In this document: positions 6,586-12,507 of the stretch, piece after piece
How positions within the stretch are numbered: position 1 is the first letter of the stretch
How the letters are laid out: every line of letters starts with the position of its first letter
Assembly (NCBI GenBank): GCA_038229595.1
Contig: JBBROH010000114.1
Coordinates: 1 to 14,310 of the forward strand
Reading direction: 5' to 3'
Origin: JBBROH01 sp038229595
GTDB taxonomy: Bacteria; Chloroflexota; Chloroflexia; QHBQ01
DNA length: 14,310 nt
The notes under the pieces: model-generated
The model's input: the letters and a program-made list of their open reading frames with translations, nothing else
Databases searched by the model: none
Told to the model about the DNA's origin: nothing
Translations under genes and position numbers: made by a program

Positions 6586-7560
6586 CTAGCGCAATACCTT
6601 GATCATGTCGGCCCAGCAGTTGCGCTGCTCGAAACCAACCCCGCTGTAGAGAGGGAGCGCACGTTCGTTCTTGCCCTCCACGCCAAGCTCTACGTGTTCG
6701 ACCTGTGTTCGTAGCCAGCGGATGCCGTCCAGCAGCAAGGCGCGACCGAGGCCAGCCCGCCGCTGCTCTGGCAGCACGCCGAGGTTCTCGATCCAGCCGA
6801 CGCTCTCGCCCCGCCGCTCGACCTCATCCGGCCAGATCACCGCGTAGCAGTAGCCAACCGCTTGCTCACCAGCGCAGGCGAAAATCACCCCGTCAGCCTG
6901 GAAGCCAGTTTCCTCGGTCAGGTGGATCGTATCCGCAAGGCTGCGCCGCACGCTGCCAAAGTGTTCGGCGAAGGTGACATTGCGGAGGTCAGTCAGCAGT
7001 TGTTCGTCCTGACCTAGCACCATGCGGCGAGTGGTGATCCCGGCTGGGTAGCGTGGTTCTGGCACTGGTACGCCCGCTGCCAGGCGCATCGTCCAGGAGT
7101 AGCGATCAAGCTGGTAGCCGCGTTGTTCCAGGAAGCTCGTCAGCAGGTCGTAGCGGCTACTGACCCCAAAATAGAGCTTGCCAAGCTGCTGGGCCTGGGC
7201 CTGCTGCTCGGCGGCGGCGTAGAGTGCGCCGCCAACTCCCCGCCTGCGCTGGTTGGGACGCACCAACAAATCCAGCCAGCCGAACTCGGTGCTTTCGCCC
7301 CGCTCAAGGGTGGCGTAGCCGATCATTGCGCCCTCGCTGCCGTCGGCCTTCCGCTCAAAGGCCAGCAACCAGGTACGCTGGGCGGCGCGAGGGCTGCTGA
7401 ACCAATCGGCCTGCTCAATGTCCGTGGTGCGGCTATCCTCCACCTTGTCTGGCTCTTGTGTCATGATCTCGTTGTACATCAGGACGTAGGCGGCAAGGTC
7501 AGCCTCGCTGCCGGGGCGGATCAGGCAAGGGCTGGTTTGTGGTATAGTGTCGGTGGTCAT
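6586..7560 (-). CDS. Tandem-GNAT N-acetyltransferase
   Basis: A 324-residue protein made of two GCN5-related acetyltransferase domains, each expected to bind acetyl-CoA in the cytosol. The N-terminal domain (about 10-165) carries LVRPNQRRRGVGGALYAAAE. The C-terminal domain (about 180-324) carries LGVLPEQRRAGLGRALLLDG. Both contain the R/QxxGxG/A pyrophosphate loop, so both may bind acetyl-CoA. The domain layout recalls mycothiol synthase, but I see nothing that fixes the substrate; a resistance or small-molecule N-acetyltransferase is as likely. The frame is open upstream to 7653, but I choose the ATG at 7560 because AAGGAAGG lies about 10 nt before it and the GNAT fold begins soon after (PCLIRPGSEADL). 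Confidence 0.85.
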   Translation of the reverse strand: MTTDTIPQTSPCLIRPGSEADLAAYVLMYNEIMTQEPDKVEDSRTTDIEQADWFSSPRAAQRTWLLAFERKADGSEGAMIGYATLERGESTEFGWLDLLVRPNQRRRGVGGALYAAAEQQAQAQQLGKLYFGVSSRYDLLTSFLEQRGYQLDRYSWTMRLAAGVPVPEPRYPAGITTRRMVLGQDEQLLTDLRNVTFAEHFGSVRRSLADTIHLTEETGFQADGVIFACAGEQAVGYCYAVIWPDEVERRGESVGWIENLGVLPEQRRAGLGRALLLDGIRWLRTQVEHVELGVEGKNERALPLYSGVGFEQRNCWADMIKVLR

Positions 7561-7594
7561 GTTGGTTGTACCTTCCTTATCATGTGCTGCACTG

Positions 7595-7600
7595 ATTTTA
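7595..7600 (-). promoter_or_regulatory. Weak -10 (TAAAAT) before the acetyltransferase
   Basis: TAAAAT on the minus strand, preceded by CAGG rather than the full TGn extension. It would give a leader of about 27 nt that contains the AAGGAAGG site. No clear -35. Confidence 0.3.
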
Positions 7601-7670
7601 CCTGATAAGCGACGATAATAGCACCAGCCTAACGACGTATCCTGGCTGACCAAAAAGAGGAGACAGGGCG

Positions 7671-8492
7671 ATGCAATACGCGATCTACACCCCTAACTAC
7701 GGAGACTACGGCAACCCGCGCCTGATGGCCGAACTCGCGCATGAGGCTGAGGAGGCAGGCTGGGATGGCTTCTTCACCTGGGATCACATCATGTGGGATT
7801 CGCCAACCAACCTGCCGATGGCTGACTGCTGGGTGATGCTGGCGGCGATGGCGATGGCGACCACCCGCATCCGCCTCGGCCCCATGGTTACGCCCCTGCC
7901 GCGCCGCCGCCCGCAGAAGCTGGCGCGGGAGACGGTCACGCTCGACCACCTGAGCGGCGGGCGGCTGACCCTCGGCGTGGGTCTGGGGGTGGATTGGTTT
8001 AAGGAGTACAGTGCGTTCGGCGAATCGGCCAACGACCGCCAGCATGGTGCTATGTTGGACGAGGGCTTGCAGGTGCTATGCGGCCTCTGGTCGGCCCAGA
8101 AGTTCAGCTACCAGGGTAAACACTACCAGGTGAAAGAGATGCAGTTCCTACCTGCCCCTGTGCAGCAACCGCGCATCCCCGTGTGGGTGGCCGCCATGTG
8201 GCCGAACAAGAAGCCGATCTTGCGGGCAGCGCAGTGGGACGGTATCTTCCCCATCGGCCAGATCAAGCCCGCTGACCTTAGCCAGATGGTAGCAATGATC
8301 CGCGCCGAGCGCAAGAGCGACAGCCCCTTCGATGTTGCCTACATGGGCGGCACGCGGGATGCGAGCGACACTGGCGGCCCCTCAGCCTACGCCAAAGCGG
8401 GGGCAACCTGGTGGATGGAGAGCATCAGTGGCGGGCGTGGCTCGCTAGCTGCCATGCGCGAACGCATCCGCAAGGGGCCGCCGCGCCACTAG
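7671..8492 (+). CDS. Luciferase-like monooxygenase (LLM class, flavin- or F420-dependent)
   Basis: A 273-residue TIM-barrel oxidoreductase of the bacterial luciferase-like superfamily. Seen: AHEAEEAGWDGFFTWDH (24-40), the usual first helix and strand; TRIRLGPMVTPLPRRRPQKLARETVTLDHLSGGRLTLGVGLG-type core (about 64-106; the conserved pieces are RPQKLARE and LSGGRLTLGVG); and KHYQVKE followed by PAPVQQPRIPVWVAA, the strand leading to the cofactor phosphate site. The last ~40 residues are short for the family but include GATWWMESI. The ATG has GAGGAGA 8 nt upstream. Cofactor (FMN or F420) and substrate cannot be told from sequence. It lies 27 bp before the HAD gene, which also has its own promoter. 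Confidence 0.88.
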   Translation: MQYAIYTPNYGDYGNPRLMAELAHEAEEAGWDGFFTWDHIMWDSPTNLPMADCWVMLAAMAMATTRIRLGPMVTPLPRRRPQKLARETVTLDHLSGGRLTLGVGLGVDWFKEYSAFGESANDRQHGAMLDEGLQVLCGLWSAQKFSYQGKHYQVKEMQFLPAPVQQPRIPVWVAAMWPNKKPILRAAQWDGIFPIGQIKPADLSQMVAMIRAERKSDSPFDVAYMGGTRDASDTGGPSAYAKAGATWWMESISGGRGSLAAMRERIRKGPPRH

Positions 8493-8504
8493 CCCTGCTC
8501 GCTA

Positions 8505-8513
8505 TGGTATAAT
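8505..8513 (+). promoter_or_regulatory. Extended -10 promoter of the HAD gene, leaderless geometry
   Basis: TGGTATAAT is a perfect extended -10 that ends 6 nt before the ATG at 8520, the same spacing as the promoter at 3255-3263. No Shine-Dalgarno is present between it and the ATG, so a leaderless mRNA is expected. Confidence 0.7.
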
Positions 8514-8519
8514 CAAGCC

Positions 8520-9344
8520 ATGCTCAACCTACACCACATACGCGGCCTGATCGTGGACATGGACGGCGTACTTTATCGCGGCCAGACCGCCCTACCCGGC
8601 GCGGCGGCCCTCTTTCCTGCGCTAGATCGCCTCGGCATCCGCTACTTGATGGTGACGAACAACAGCAGCCTCACCCCCATCCAGTACGCGGCGAAGCTAG
8701 CCGCACTGGGTATTGGCAAGCTGCCGCCAGCAACGATCTACACCTCAGCCCTCGCCACCGCCGACTGGCTGGCTTCCCTGCCAGCCCGCGCTAGTGTGGG
8801 TGGGGGCAAGCCAAGCGGCAGCTTCTACTACATCGGTGGGCGTAGCGTGCGCGAAGCGTTGGAGGCACGTGGCTTTGTCTACGCCGAGCAGCGACCTGAT
8901 TACGTGGTTGTCGGTCTCGACCCAGAGCTAACCTACGCCAAGCTGAAGACCGCTACACTGGCGATCCGTGCTGGCGCAAGGTTCGTCGCTACCAACCCGG
9001 ATGTGACGCTGCCGACCGAGGAGGGTTTGTCGCCAGGGGCGGGCGCGATTGTCGCCGCCGTGGTTGCCGCCACCGACGTGCAGCCGACCGTGATCGGCAA
9101 GCCGCACCCGCCGATTATGGATCAGGCGATCAAGCTGCTGGGCGTGCCAGCGGCGCAGGTGGCGGCCCTCGGCGACCGCCTGGACACCGATATTGACGGT
9201 GGCAAGGCGGCGGGGCTGGCAACGATCATGGTGCTGACCGGCGTTAGCACCCTGGCCGAAGTAGAGGCGCGTTCGCCGGAGCAGAGGCCGGACTACGTAT
9301 TCGCGGGCCTGGCAGAGTTGATCGAGGAGCTAGCGGATTCGTAA
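8520..9344 (+). CDS. HAD-superfamily IIA (NagD-like) phosphatase
   Basis: A 274-residue haloacid-dehalogenase hydrolase of the NagD/phosphoglycolate phosphatase type, which removes phosphate from a small cytosolic substrate. All four motifs are visible: motif I VDMDGVLYRG with nucleophile Asp13 and Asp15; motif II TNNSS (46-50); motif III Lys194 in IGKPHP; motif IV GDRLDTDIDGG (218-228) for Mg2+ binding. The C2-type cap lies between motifs II and III, with a glycine-rich stretch (SVGGGKPSGS, 92-101) that may be a small loop insertion. Start chosen because of the leaderless promoter 6 nt upstream. The last codons (Leu-Ala-Asp-Ser-stop) lie within the 34-bp inverted repeat at 9328-9361, so the original tail may have been replaced. 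Exact substrate unknown. Confidence 0.92.
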   Translation: MLNLHHIRGLIVDMDGVLYRGQTALPGAAALFPALDRLGIRYLMVTNNSSLTPIQYAAKLAALGIGKLPPATIYTSALATADWLASLPARASVGGGKPSGSFYYIGGRSVREALEARGFVYAEQRPDYVVVGLDPELTYAKLKTATLAIRAGARFVATNPDVTLPTEEGLSPGAGAIVAAVVAATDVQPTVIGKPHPPIMDQAIKLLGVPAAQVAALGDRLDTDIDGGKAAGLATIMVLTGVSTLAEVEARSPEQRPDYVFAGLAELIEELADS

Positions 9345-9361
9345 AAGCGGATAAGCGGATT
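9328..9361 (+). repeat. 34-bp inverted repeat, left copy
   Basis: Identical over all 34 bases to the reverse complement of 9896-9929. It contains three AGCGGAT heptamers (9332-9338, 9346-9352, 9354-9360). It overlaps the last codons and stop of the HAD gene. Confidence 0.95.
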
Positions 9362-9385
9362 GATCGTGGTTGGCTTGGTTGCTAT

Positions 9386-9418
9386 AGCTAGCGGATTTGT
9401 GAAAGCGGATAAGCAGAT
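9386..9418 (+). repeat. Diverged internal copy of the 34-bp repeat
   Basis: Matches the first 33 bases of the left copy at 30 positions, in direct orientation, 58 bp further on. Two exact AGCGGAT units (9390-9396, 9404-9410) and one altered unit (AGCAGAT, 9412-9418) remain. Confidence 0.9.
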
Positions 9419-9441
9419 GGTGGTAGTTGGGGGAGTAGCAG

Positions 9442-9888
9442 ATGCCTCTGGACGGACAGGTACCACACAACGATCTTACTTACAAGATCATAGGTGCAGC
9501 AATGAAGGTACATACTGCGCTGAGGCATGGTCGGCGTGAGCAAGTGTACCAGAATGCTTTGGAGCTAGAGTTTGCGAGTATGGGGCTACAATTCACCCGT
9601 GAGTACCGAGCTGAGGTGTAGTACGCAGACCAGCCAGTAGGCTTGTACTTTCTGGATTTCTTCGTTGAGGATAAGATTGTGGTGGAACTCAAGGCATTTG
9701 CCCATTTGCTGACTCAAGAGGAAGTAGCACAATGCCTTCGCTATATGCACGTAACTAGCGCACCCGTGGGTTTGCTGCTCAATTTTGGTCGTCAACGGCT
9801 AGAAACAAAGCGTGTACTTCCGCCAAGCGCATGGCAGCAGTATACCCCAGCTAACGATCTATGGCTGCAAACAGAGGGCTACAAGTAG
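9442..9888 (+). pseudogene. GxxExxY-family PD-(D/E)XK nuclease-like gene with in-frame amber stop
   Basis: One frame from the ATG at 9442 (GGGGGAG ribosome site, spacing 6) to the TAG at 9886-9888 would encode 148 residues, full length for the family, but codon 60 is TAG (9619-9621). Before it: GAAMKVHTALRHGRREQVYQ, with the namesake Gly30-x-x-Glu33-x-x-Tyr36. After it: LYFLDFFVEDKIVVELKAFA, with Asp72, Glu82 and Lys84 forming the D...ExK core of the PD-(D/E)XK nuclease superfamily. Relatives usually have an aromatic residue or Gln at the stop site, so a single base change (from TAC, TAT, TGG or CAG) explains it. No frameshift is seen. A TTG at 9643 could restart translation but would give only the second half. 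Probably a recent pseudogene; suppression of the stop cannot be excluded. Biological role of the family is unsettled. Confidence 0.88.
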
Positions 9889-9895
9889 ATACTTT

Positions 9896-9929
9896 AATCC
9901 GCTTATCCGCTTTTACGAATCCGCTAGCT
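9896..9929 (-). repeat. 34-bp inverted repeat, right copy
   Basis: Exact reverse complement of 9328-9361, with three ATCCGCT units (9897-9903, 9905-9911, 9919-9925). It begins 7 bp after the stop of the GxxExxY frame and ends 11 bp before the ATG of the next gene, so it forms part of that gene's upstream region. Confidence 0.95.
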
Positions 9930-9940
9930 GCAGGAGTCTT

Positions 9941-10609
9941 ATGGACACTACCATCACCCAACAAGCGATCCGCGAGCTTGGCTACCCGCGCTACGTGCGT
10001 ACCTCCGACCTGGTGTGGCTGGCGGGCAACCCACTCTCGATCTGGAAGCATATCCTTAATCGCGAGCCGGACACCCGCGACACCTACGAGCGGCTGCTTA
10101 GCCTACCAGGGCAGCAGGAGCAGTACGAGGCCGACAGCTACAGCGAGTGGCGGCGGCAGATTGAGGCGGGCAAGCTGACCGAGGCGCAACTGCGCCACGC
10201 CCTTGTTACTCACTACGACCCCCGCTTCCTCGACGTGATGCTCGACCGCACCCTGCACGCCGAACCGTATCCCGCTGCCCGTGCCGCTGCGCCCTTTGGC
10301 AGCCTCTACCTGGTTGCGGCCCCCGACGGCTTGACCGACGAGTTCGCCTACGAGTTCCGCTCGGTCGGCACCGCCGCTGCACTGGAGCGGCAGTTTACCG
10401 CGATGCAGCTCCTGGCCCAGCTTGACGCTTACCTGCTGGGTCGCCAGACCGCCGTTGCCCACATCTACGTGCGCCGCACCGCTAGCGACGAGCGCAGCGC
10501 AGAGCGACTGGACGCGCAACTGGCCCGCAACTTCCTGAGCAAAGCCGAGGCGATGCTGCAAGAGATTTCGGGGCAGTTGGCCGCCAACTTCAAGCCGCAA
10601 GCTGAGTAA
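9941..10609 (+). CDS. Putative RecB/Cas4-like PD-(D/E)XK protein with altered active site
   Basis: A 222-residue protein without a confident family match. The start is the ATG at 9941 (AGGAG at 9932-9936, spacing 4). The frame stays open upstream but would run through the GxxExxY gene and the repeat. The N-terminus YVRTSDLVWLAGNPLSIWKHIL (18-39) resembles the first helix of RecB/Cas4 nucleases (SxLxxLxxCPxxW). A middle strand pair GSLYLVAAPDGLTDEFAYEFR (120-140) followed by QLLAQLDAYLLGRQ (156-169) resembles the D...ExK and QxxxY motifs (Asp133, Glu138, Gln160, Tyr164), but the catalytic lysine is Arg140. The C-terminus is helical (SKAEAMLQEISGQLAANF). If the comparison holds it may bind DNA without cutting, or cut poorly. 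The assignment is pattern-based inference; a plain hypothetical protein is the safe reading. Confidence 0.75.
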   Translation: MDTTITQQAIRELGYPRYVRTSDLVWLAGNPLSIWKHILNREPDTRDTYERLLSLPGQQEQYEADSYSEWRRQIEAGKLTEAQLRHALVTHYDPRFLDVMLDRTLHAEPYPAARAAAPFGSLYLVAAPDGLTDEFAYEFRSVGTAAALERQFTAMQLLAQLDAYLLGRQTAVAHIYVRRTASDERSAERLDAQLARNFLSKAEAMLQEISGQLAANFKPQAE

Positions 10610-10625
10610 ACCCACCCGTACCCTG

Positions 10626-10664
10626 CGCGAGGGAGCAGCAGGAAGACCACACCCCCGCGAGGGA
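10626..10664 (+). repeat. Short direct repeat CGCGAGGGA
   Basis: Two exact 9-bp copies (10626-10634 and 10656-10664), 30 bp apart, in the gap between the 222-residue gene and the tnpB element. Role unknown; could be chance in GC-rich DNA. Confidence 0.4.
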
Positions 10665-10683
10665 TTAGCACAAAGGAGCAACA

Positions 10684-10800
10684 TCAACTACCCCCGGAGT
10701 TCTCGCGGAGGTTTGTCCCTAAAGCCCTTGCGGACTCTGAGACATAAGGCTGGTTGATGGCAGCCCGCCAGCAAGAGGTTTACCGATGCTGACCAGGTGT
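10684..10800 (-). ncRNA. Putative omega RNA (TnpB guide RNA scaffold) at the tnpB 3' end
   Basis: In IS200/IS605 elements the tnpB 3' end and right end are processed into an omega RNA whose guide is the flanking DNA. Here the minus strand just after the tnpB stop shows CCTCCG (10711-10706) and CGGGGG (10696-10691), which pair as a 6-bp stem with one U-G wobble around a 9-nt loop, then GTAGTTGA. This is the typical right-end hairpin. The guide would be the sequence below about 10684 on the minus strand. The 5' limit is a guess. Confidence 0.4.
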
Positions 10801-11873
10801 TTGTTCCTGATGTTGTAGCTGGCATTGAGGTCGGCGTTTAGCTGGTAGCCACAGCTACGACATAGGAACAGGCTCTGAGACTTACGATTAGATTTGTGGG
10901 TATGACCACAACGAGAGCAGGTTTGACTAGTATGGCGCGGATCAATACCCACAACTTGCATCCCGTACTCCGCACCCTTGTACTCCACGAAGGAGCGCAG
11001 TTGCGCGAATGTCCAGCTATGCAAACGCCGCGACTGTTCCCCATGCCGTTGTTTTACCCTACTTCTGATGTTCGTCAAGTTCTCAAGCACGATAGTTGCG
11101 CCCGCTGGTGCTTGCTGCACGATGCGGCGCGAGAGTACATGATCACAATCCGGGTGGAAGCGGGCCAACTTACCCGCCAGCTTCTTCAAGTGGCGGTAAG
11201 CGGACTTGGTTCCTTTGGATTGCAGAGCCTTCTTCAAGCGGTAGTAGCGACGGTCGACCGCCTTCCACTGCCGCTTACCCAGGAAGGCGCGAGTGGATGT
11301 AACCGCCGGACGGTTGAGGCCGAGGTCAACCCCGATCACGGTGTCGTTGGCTTCGACTGCTACCTCTGGCACAGTGACAACAATGTGCAAGTACCAGTTG
11401 CCCTTGCGCTGGATCAGGTCGGCGGTGTCCACCGCACAGCCAGTGTACTTGGTGGCGCAAGCAGGCAGGCTGAAGCGGAAGCGCACGCGCTTACCTTTGC
11501 TACCGACGAGGGAGAGGGCAACAGTTTCGCTGCCCCAATCCAGGCTGTAGGTCTTGAGGTTGTAGCGGGGCGGGCAAGACTTGGCCCGCGGCTGGCTAAC
11601 CCGACGACCTTTGGCTTTAAGGGCGAACGCCGAGGCTACTGTTTCAGTAGCCTTGACGCGGGCTTGGATGATCAGGTCGCTGACCAAGCCGGGGGTAAGG
11701 GCTTTGACATCACGGTAGGTGGCGTGATGCAGGCGCACACCGTTCTTCTCAGAGGCGTTCCAACCATAGACGGCCACCGTGTTGAAGGCAAGGGTGAACA
11801 GGCTGGTAGTTTGGGCCAGCATCAGCCTTTGTGCAGCATTGGTGTGCAATCTAACTCTAATCGTTCTCCGCAC
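10719..11873 (-). CDS. tnpB: RNA-guided TnpB endonuclease (IS200/IS605 accessory protein)
   Basis: A 384-residue TnpB of the usual length for compact TnpBs. TnpB uses an omega RNA guide to cut DNA next to a short target-adjacent motif and so keeps the element at its donor site. The RuvC active site is complete: Asp183 in GVDLGLNRPAV, Glu264 in IVLENLTNIR and Asp348 in NADLNASYN. The zinc finger is intact, with Cys319, Cys322, Cys338 and Cys341 in TCSRCG...LCRSCG. The N-terminal wedge region begins RRTIRVRLHTNAAQRLML. The start codon is GTG at 11873, 5 nt after an extended -10, so translation may be leaderless. The C-terminal tail KPLAGGLPSTSL is typical of proteins whose 3' end doubles as guide-RNA scaffold. 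It appears functional rather than decayed. Confidence 0.95.
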   Translation of the reverse strand: MRRTIRVRLHTNAAQRLMLAQTTSLFTLAFNTVAVYGWNASEKNGVRLHHATYRDVKALTPGLVSDLIIQARVKATETVASAFALKAKGRRVSQPRAKSCPPRYNLKTYSLDWGSETVALSLVGSKGKRVRFRFSLPACATKYTGCAVDTADLIQRKGNWYLHIVVTVPEVAVEANDTVIGVDLGLNRPAVTSTRAFLGKRQWKAVDRRYYRLKKALQSKGTKSAYRHLKKLAGKLARFHPDCDHVLSRRIVQQAPAGATIVLENLTNIRSRVKQRHGEQSRRLHSWTFAQLRSFVEYKGAEYGMQVVGIDPRHTSQTCSRCGHTHKSNRKSQSLFLCRSCGYQLNADLNASYNIRNKHLVSIGKPLAGGLPSTSLMSQSPQGL

Positions 11874-11878
11874 GGGGT

Positions 11879-11887
11879 ATTATGCCA
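11879..11887 (-). promoter_or_regulatory. Extended -10 promoter of tnpB
   Basis: TGGCATAAT on the minus strand differs from TGnTATAAT by one base and ends 5 nt before the GTG start, again a leaderless arrangement. It probably drives tnpB. Confidence 0.5.
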
Positions 11888-11934
11888 TATGCGGAGAGTA
11901 ATGGCAAGCAATCACAGCGGTACGCAAGGGGAGC

Positions 11935-11951
11935 AGTCCTTTGTAGGGACT
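11935..11951. repeat. Hairpin, probable left end of the tnpB element
   Basis: AGTCC (11935-11939) and GGACT (11947-11951) pair around a 7-nt loop. Sub-terminal imperfect hairpins at this distance upstream of tnpB are normal for left ends of IS200/IS605 elements. It also lies about 55 bp upstream of ridA. Confidence 0.4.
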
Positions 11952-12006
11952 AGGAGGCGGCCATTCCCCTCTCGCCTGAACGCGGGAGTACCCTGGCCGG
12001 TTTATC

Positions 12007-12420
12007 ATGGAGAACACACGCAGCAGCAACAAGCAGGCGATCCGCAGCGATGCCGCCCCTGCCCCAATCGGCCCTTACTCGCAGGCGATCCGGGTCGGCA
12101 ACCTCGTCTTCTGCTCTGGTCAGACTCCGCTAGACCCTAGCAGCGGCCAGATACCCGACCAGTTGTGGGACGTAGCCCGCCAGACCAGGCAGGTGTTGGA
12201 GAACCTCAAGGCAGTGCTGGTGGCGGCGGGCTGCCAGATGAGCGATGTGGTCAAGACGACGGTGTTTCTGCAACACATCAGCGACTTTGCTGAGATGAAC
12301 AAGATTTACGCCGAATACTTCCCCGCCGACCAGAACCCCCCAGCCCGCTCTACCGTGGAGGTGGGCCGCCTGCCAAAGGACGCGCTAGTGGAGATTGAGT
12401 GCATCGCCACGCTCGGCTGA
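12007..12420 (+). CDS. ridA: RidA family enamine/imine deaminase
   Basis: A 137-residue member of the RidA/YjgF/YER057c family, cytosolic trimers that hydrolyse reactive 2-aminoacrylate-type enamines formed by PLP enzymes. Seen: APAPIGPYSQAIRVGNLVFCSGQ (17-39), the family opening with the conserved Tyr and Ser-Gly-Gln; VVKTTVFLQHISDFAEMNKIY (79-99); and PARSTVEVGRLPKDALVEIECIA, which carries the carboxylate-binding Arg of active RidA and the conserved Glu near the end. It is about ten residues longer than typical because of an N-terminal extension (MENTRSSNKQ). The ATG at 12007 is the only start after an in-frame TGA at 11977-11979, yet it has no Shine-Dalgarno within normal range. It diverges from the tnpB element and converges on the EF-G gene. 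Confidence 0.93.
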   Translation: MENTRSSNKQAIRSDAAPAPIGPYSQAIRVGNLVFCSGQTPLDPSSGQIPDQLWDVARQTRQVLENLKAVLVAAGCQMSDVVKTTVFLQHISDFAEMNKIYAEYFPADQNPPARSTVEVGRLPKDALVEIECIATLG

Positions 12421-12446
12421 CCGCCACTTGCTCATCTCTGCCGAAA

Positions 12447-12476
12447 AGGGTACGCAGCCACTTAGCCGCGTACCCT
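12447..12476 (-). terminator. Intrinsic terminator between ridA and the EF-G-like gene
   Basis: A perfect 9-bp stem, AGGGTACGC (12447-12455) with GCGTACCCT (12468-12476), and a 12-nt loop. On the minus strand it is followed by TTTT, so it best terminates the EF-G-like transcript; it may also slow ridA transcription. Confidence 0.7.
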
Positions 12477-12507
12477 CCTCTGTACTGCACCATTGCAAGC
12501 TGGTTCG

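Larger units (their letters stand above)
9328..9929 (+). mobile_element. Candidate inverted-repeat cassette carrying a GxxExxY gene
   Basis: A 602-bp block bounded by perfect 34-bp inverted repeats and holding one gene, a GxxExxY nuclease-like frame. A third repeat copy lies inside the left end in direct orientation. The interior is visibly AT-richer than the neighbours and uses A/T-ending codons that they avoid, which suggests transfer. No target-site duplication is obvious next to the outer ends (GAGG on the left, GCAG on the right), and there is no transposase. It is therefore either a non-autonomous element, a product of homologous capture between repeats, or a gene that accumulates its own recognition repeats. 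Mobility is inference. Confidence 0.5.
10684..11960 (-). mobile_element. IS200/IS605-type element with tnpB only (IS1341-like)
   Basis: A single intact tnpB flanked by a right-end hairpin (10691-10711) and a probable left-end hairpin (11935-11951). There is no tnpA transposase nearby, so the element could move only with a TnpA supplied from elsewhere. Exact ends cannot be fixed without an empty site for comparison; family members make no target duplication. It lies between the 222-residue gene and ridA and does not break either. Confidence 0.65.

Noticed and set aside
7561..7653. Longer N-terminus (start at 7653) for the double-GNAT protein
   Set aside because: It would cover the promoter and ribosome site of the shorter form and overlap the neighbouring gene's region.
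9328..9929. Reading the repeats as a CRISPR array
   Set aside because: Only three copies, one of them inverted, with unequal spacing (24 and about 480 bp) and no cas genes.
9328..9929. Reading the inverted repeats as a terminator hairpin
   Set aside because: The arms are more than 530 bp apart and each arm is not self-complementary.
9812..9940. Upstream extension of the 222-residue gene
   Set aside because: It would pass through the GxxExxY 3' end and the 34-bp repeat; the ATG at 9941 has its own AGGAG.
10896..12140. Plus-strand frame of 414 codons opposite tnpB
   Set aside because: Antisense to an intact tnpB and running into ridA; the translation has no domain character.
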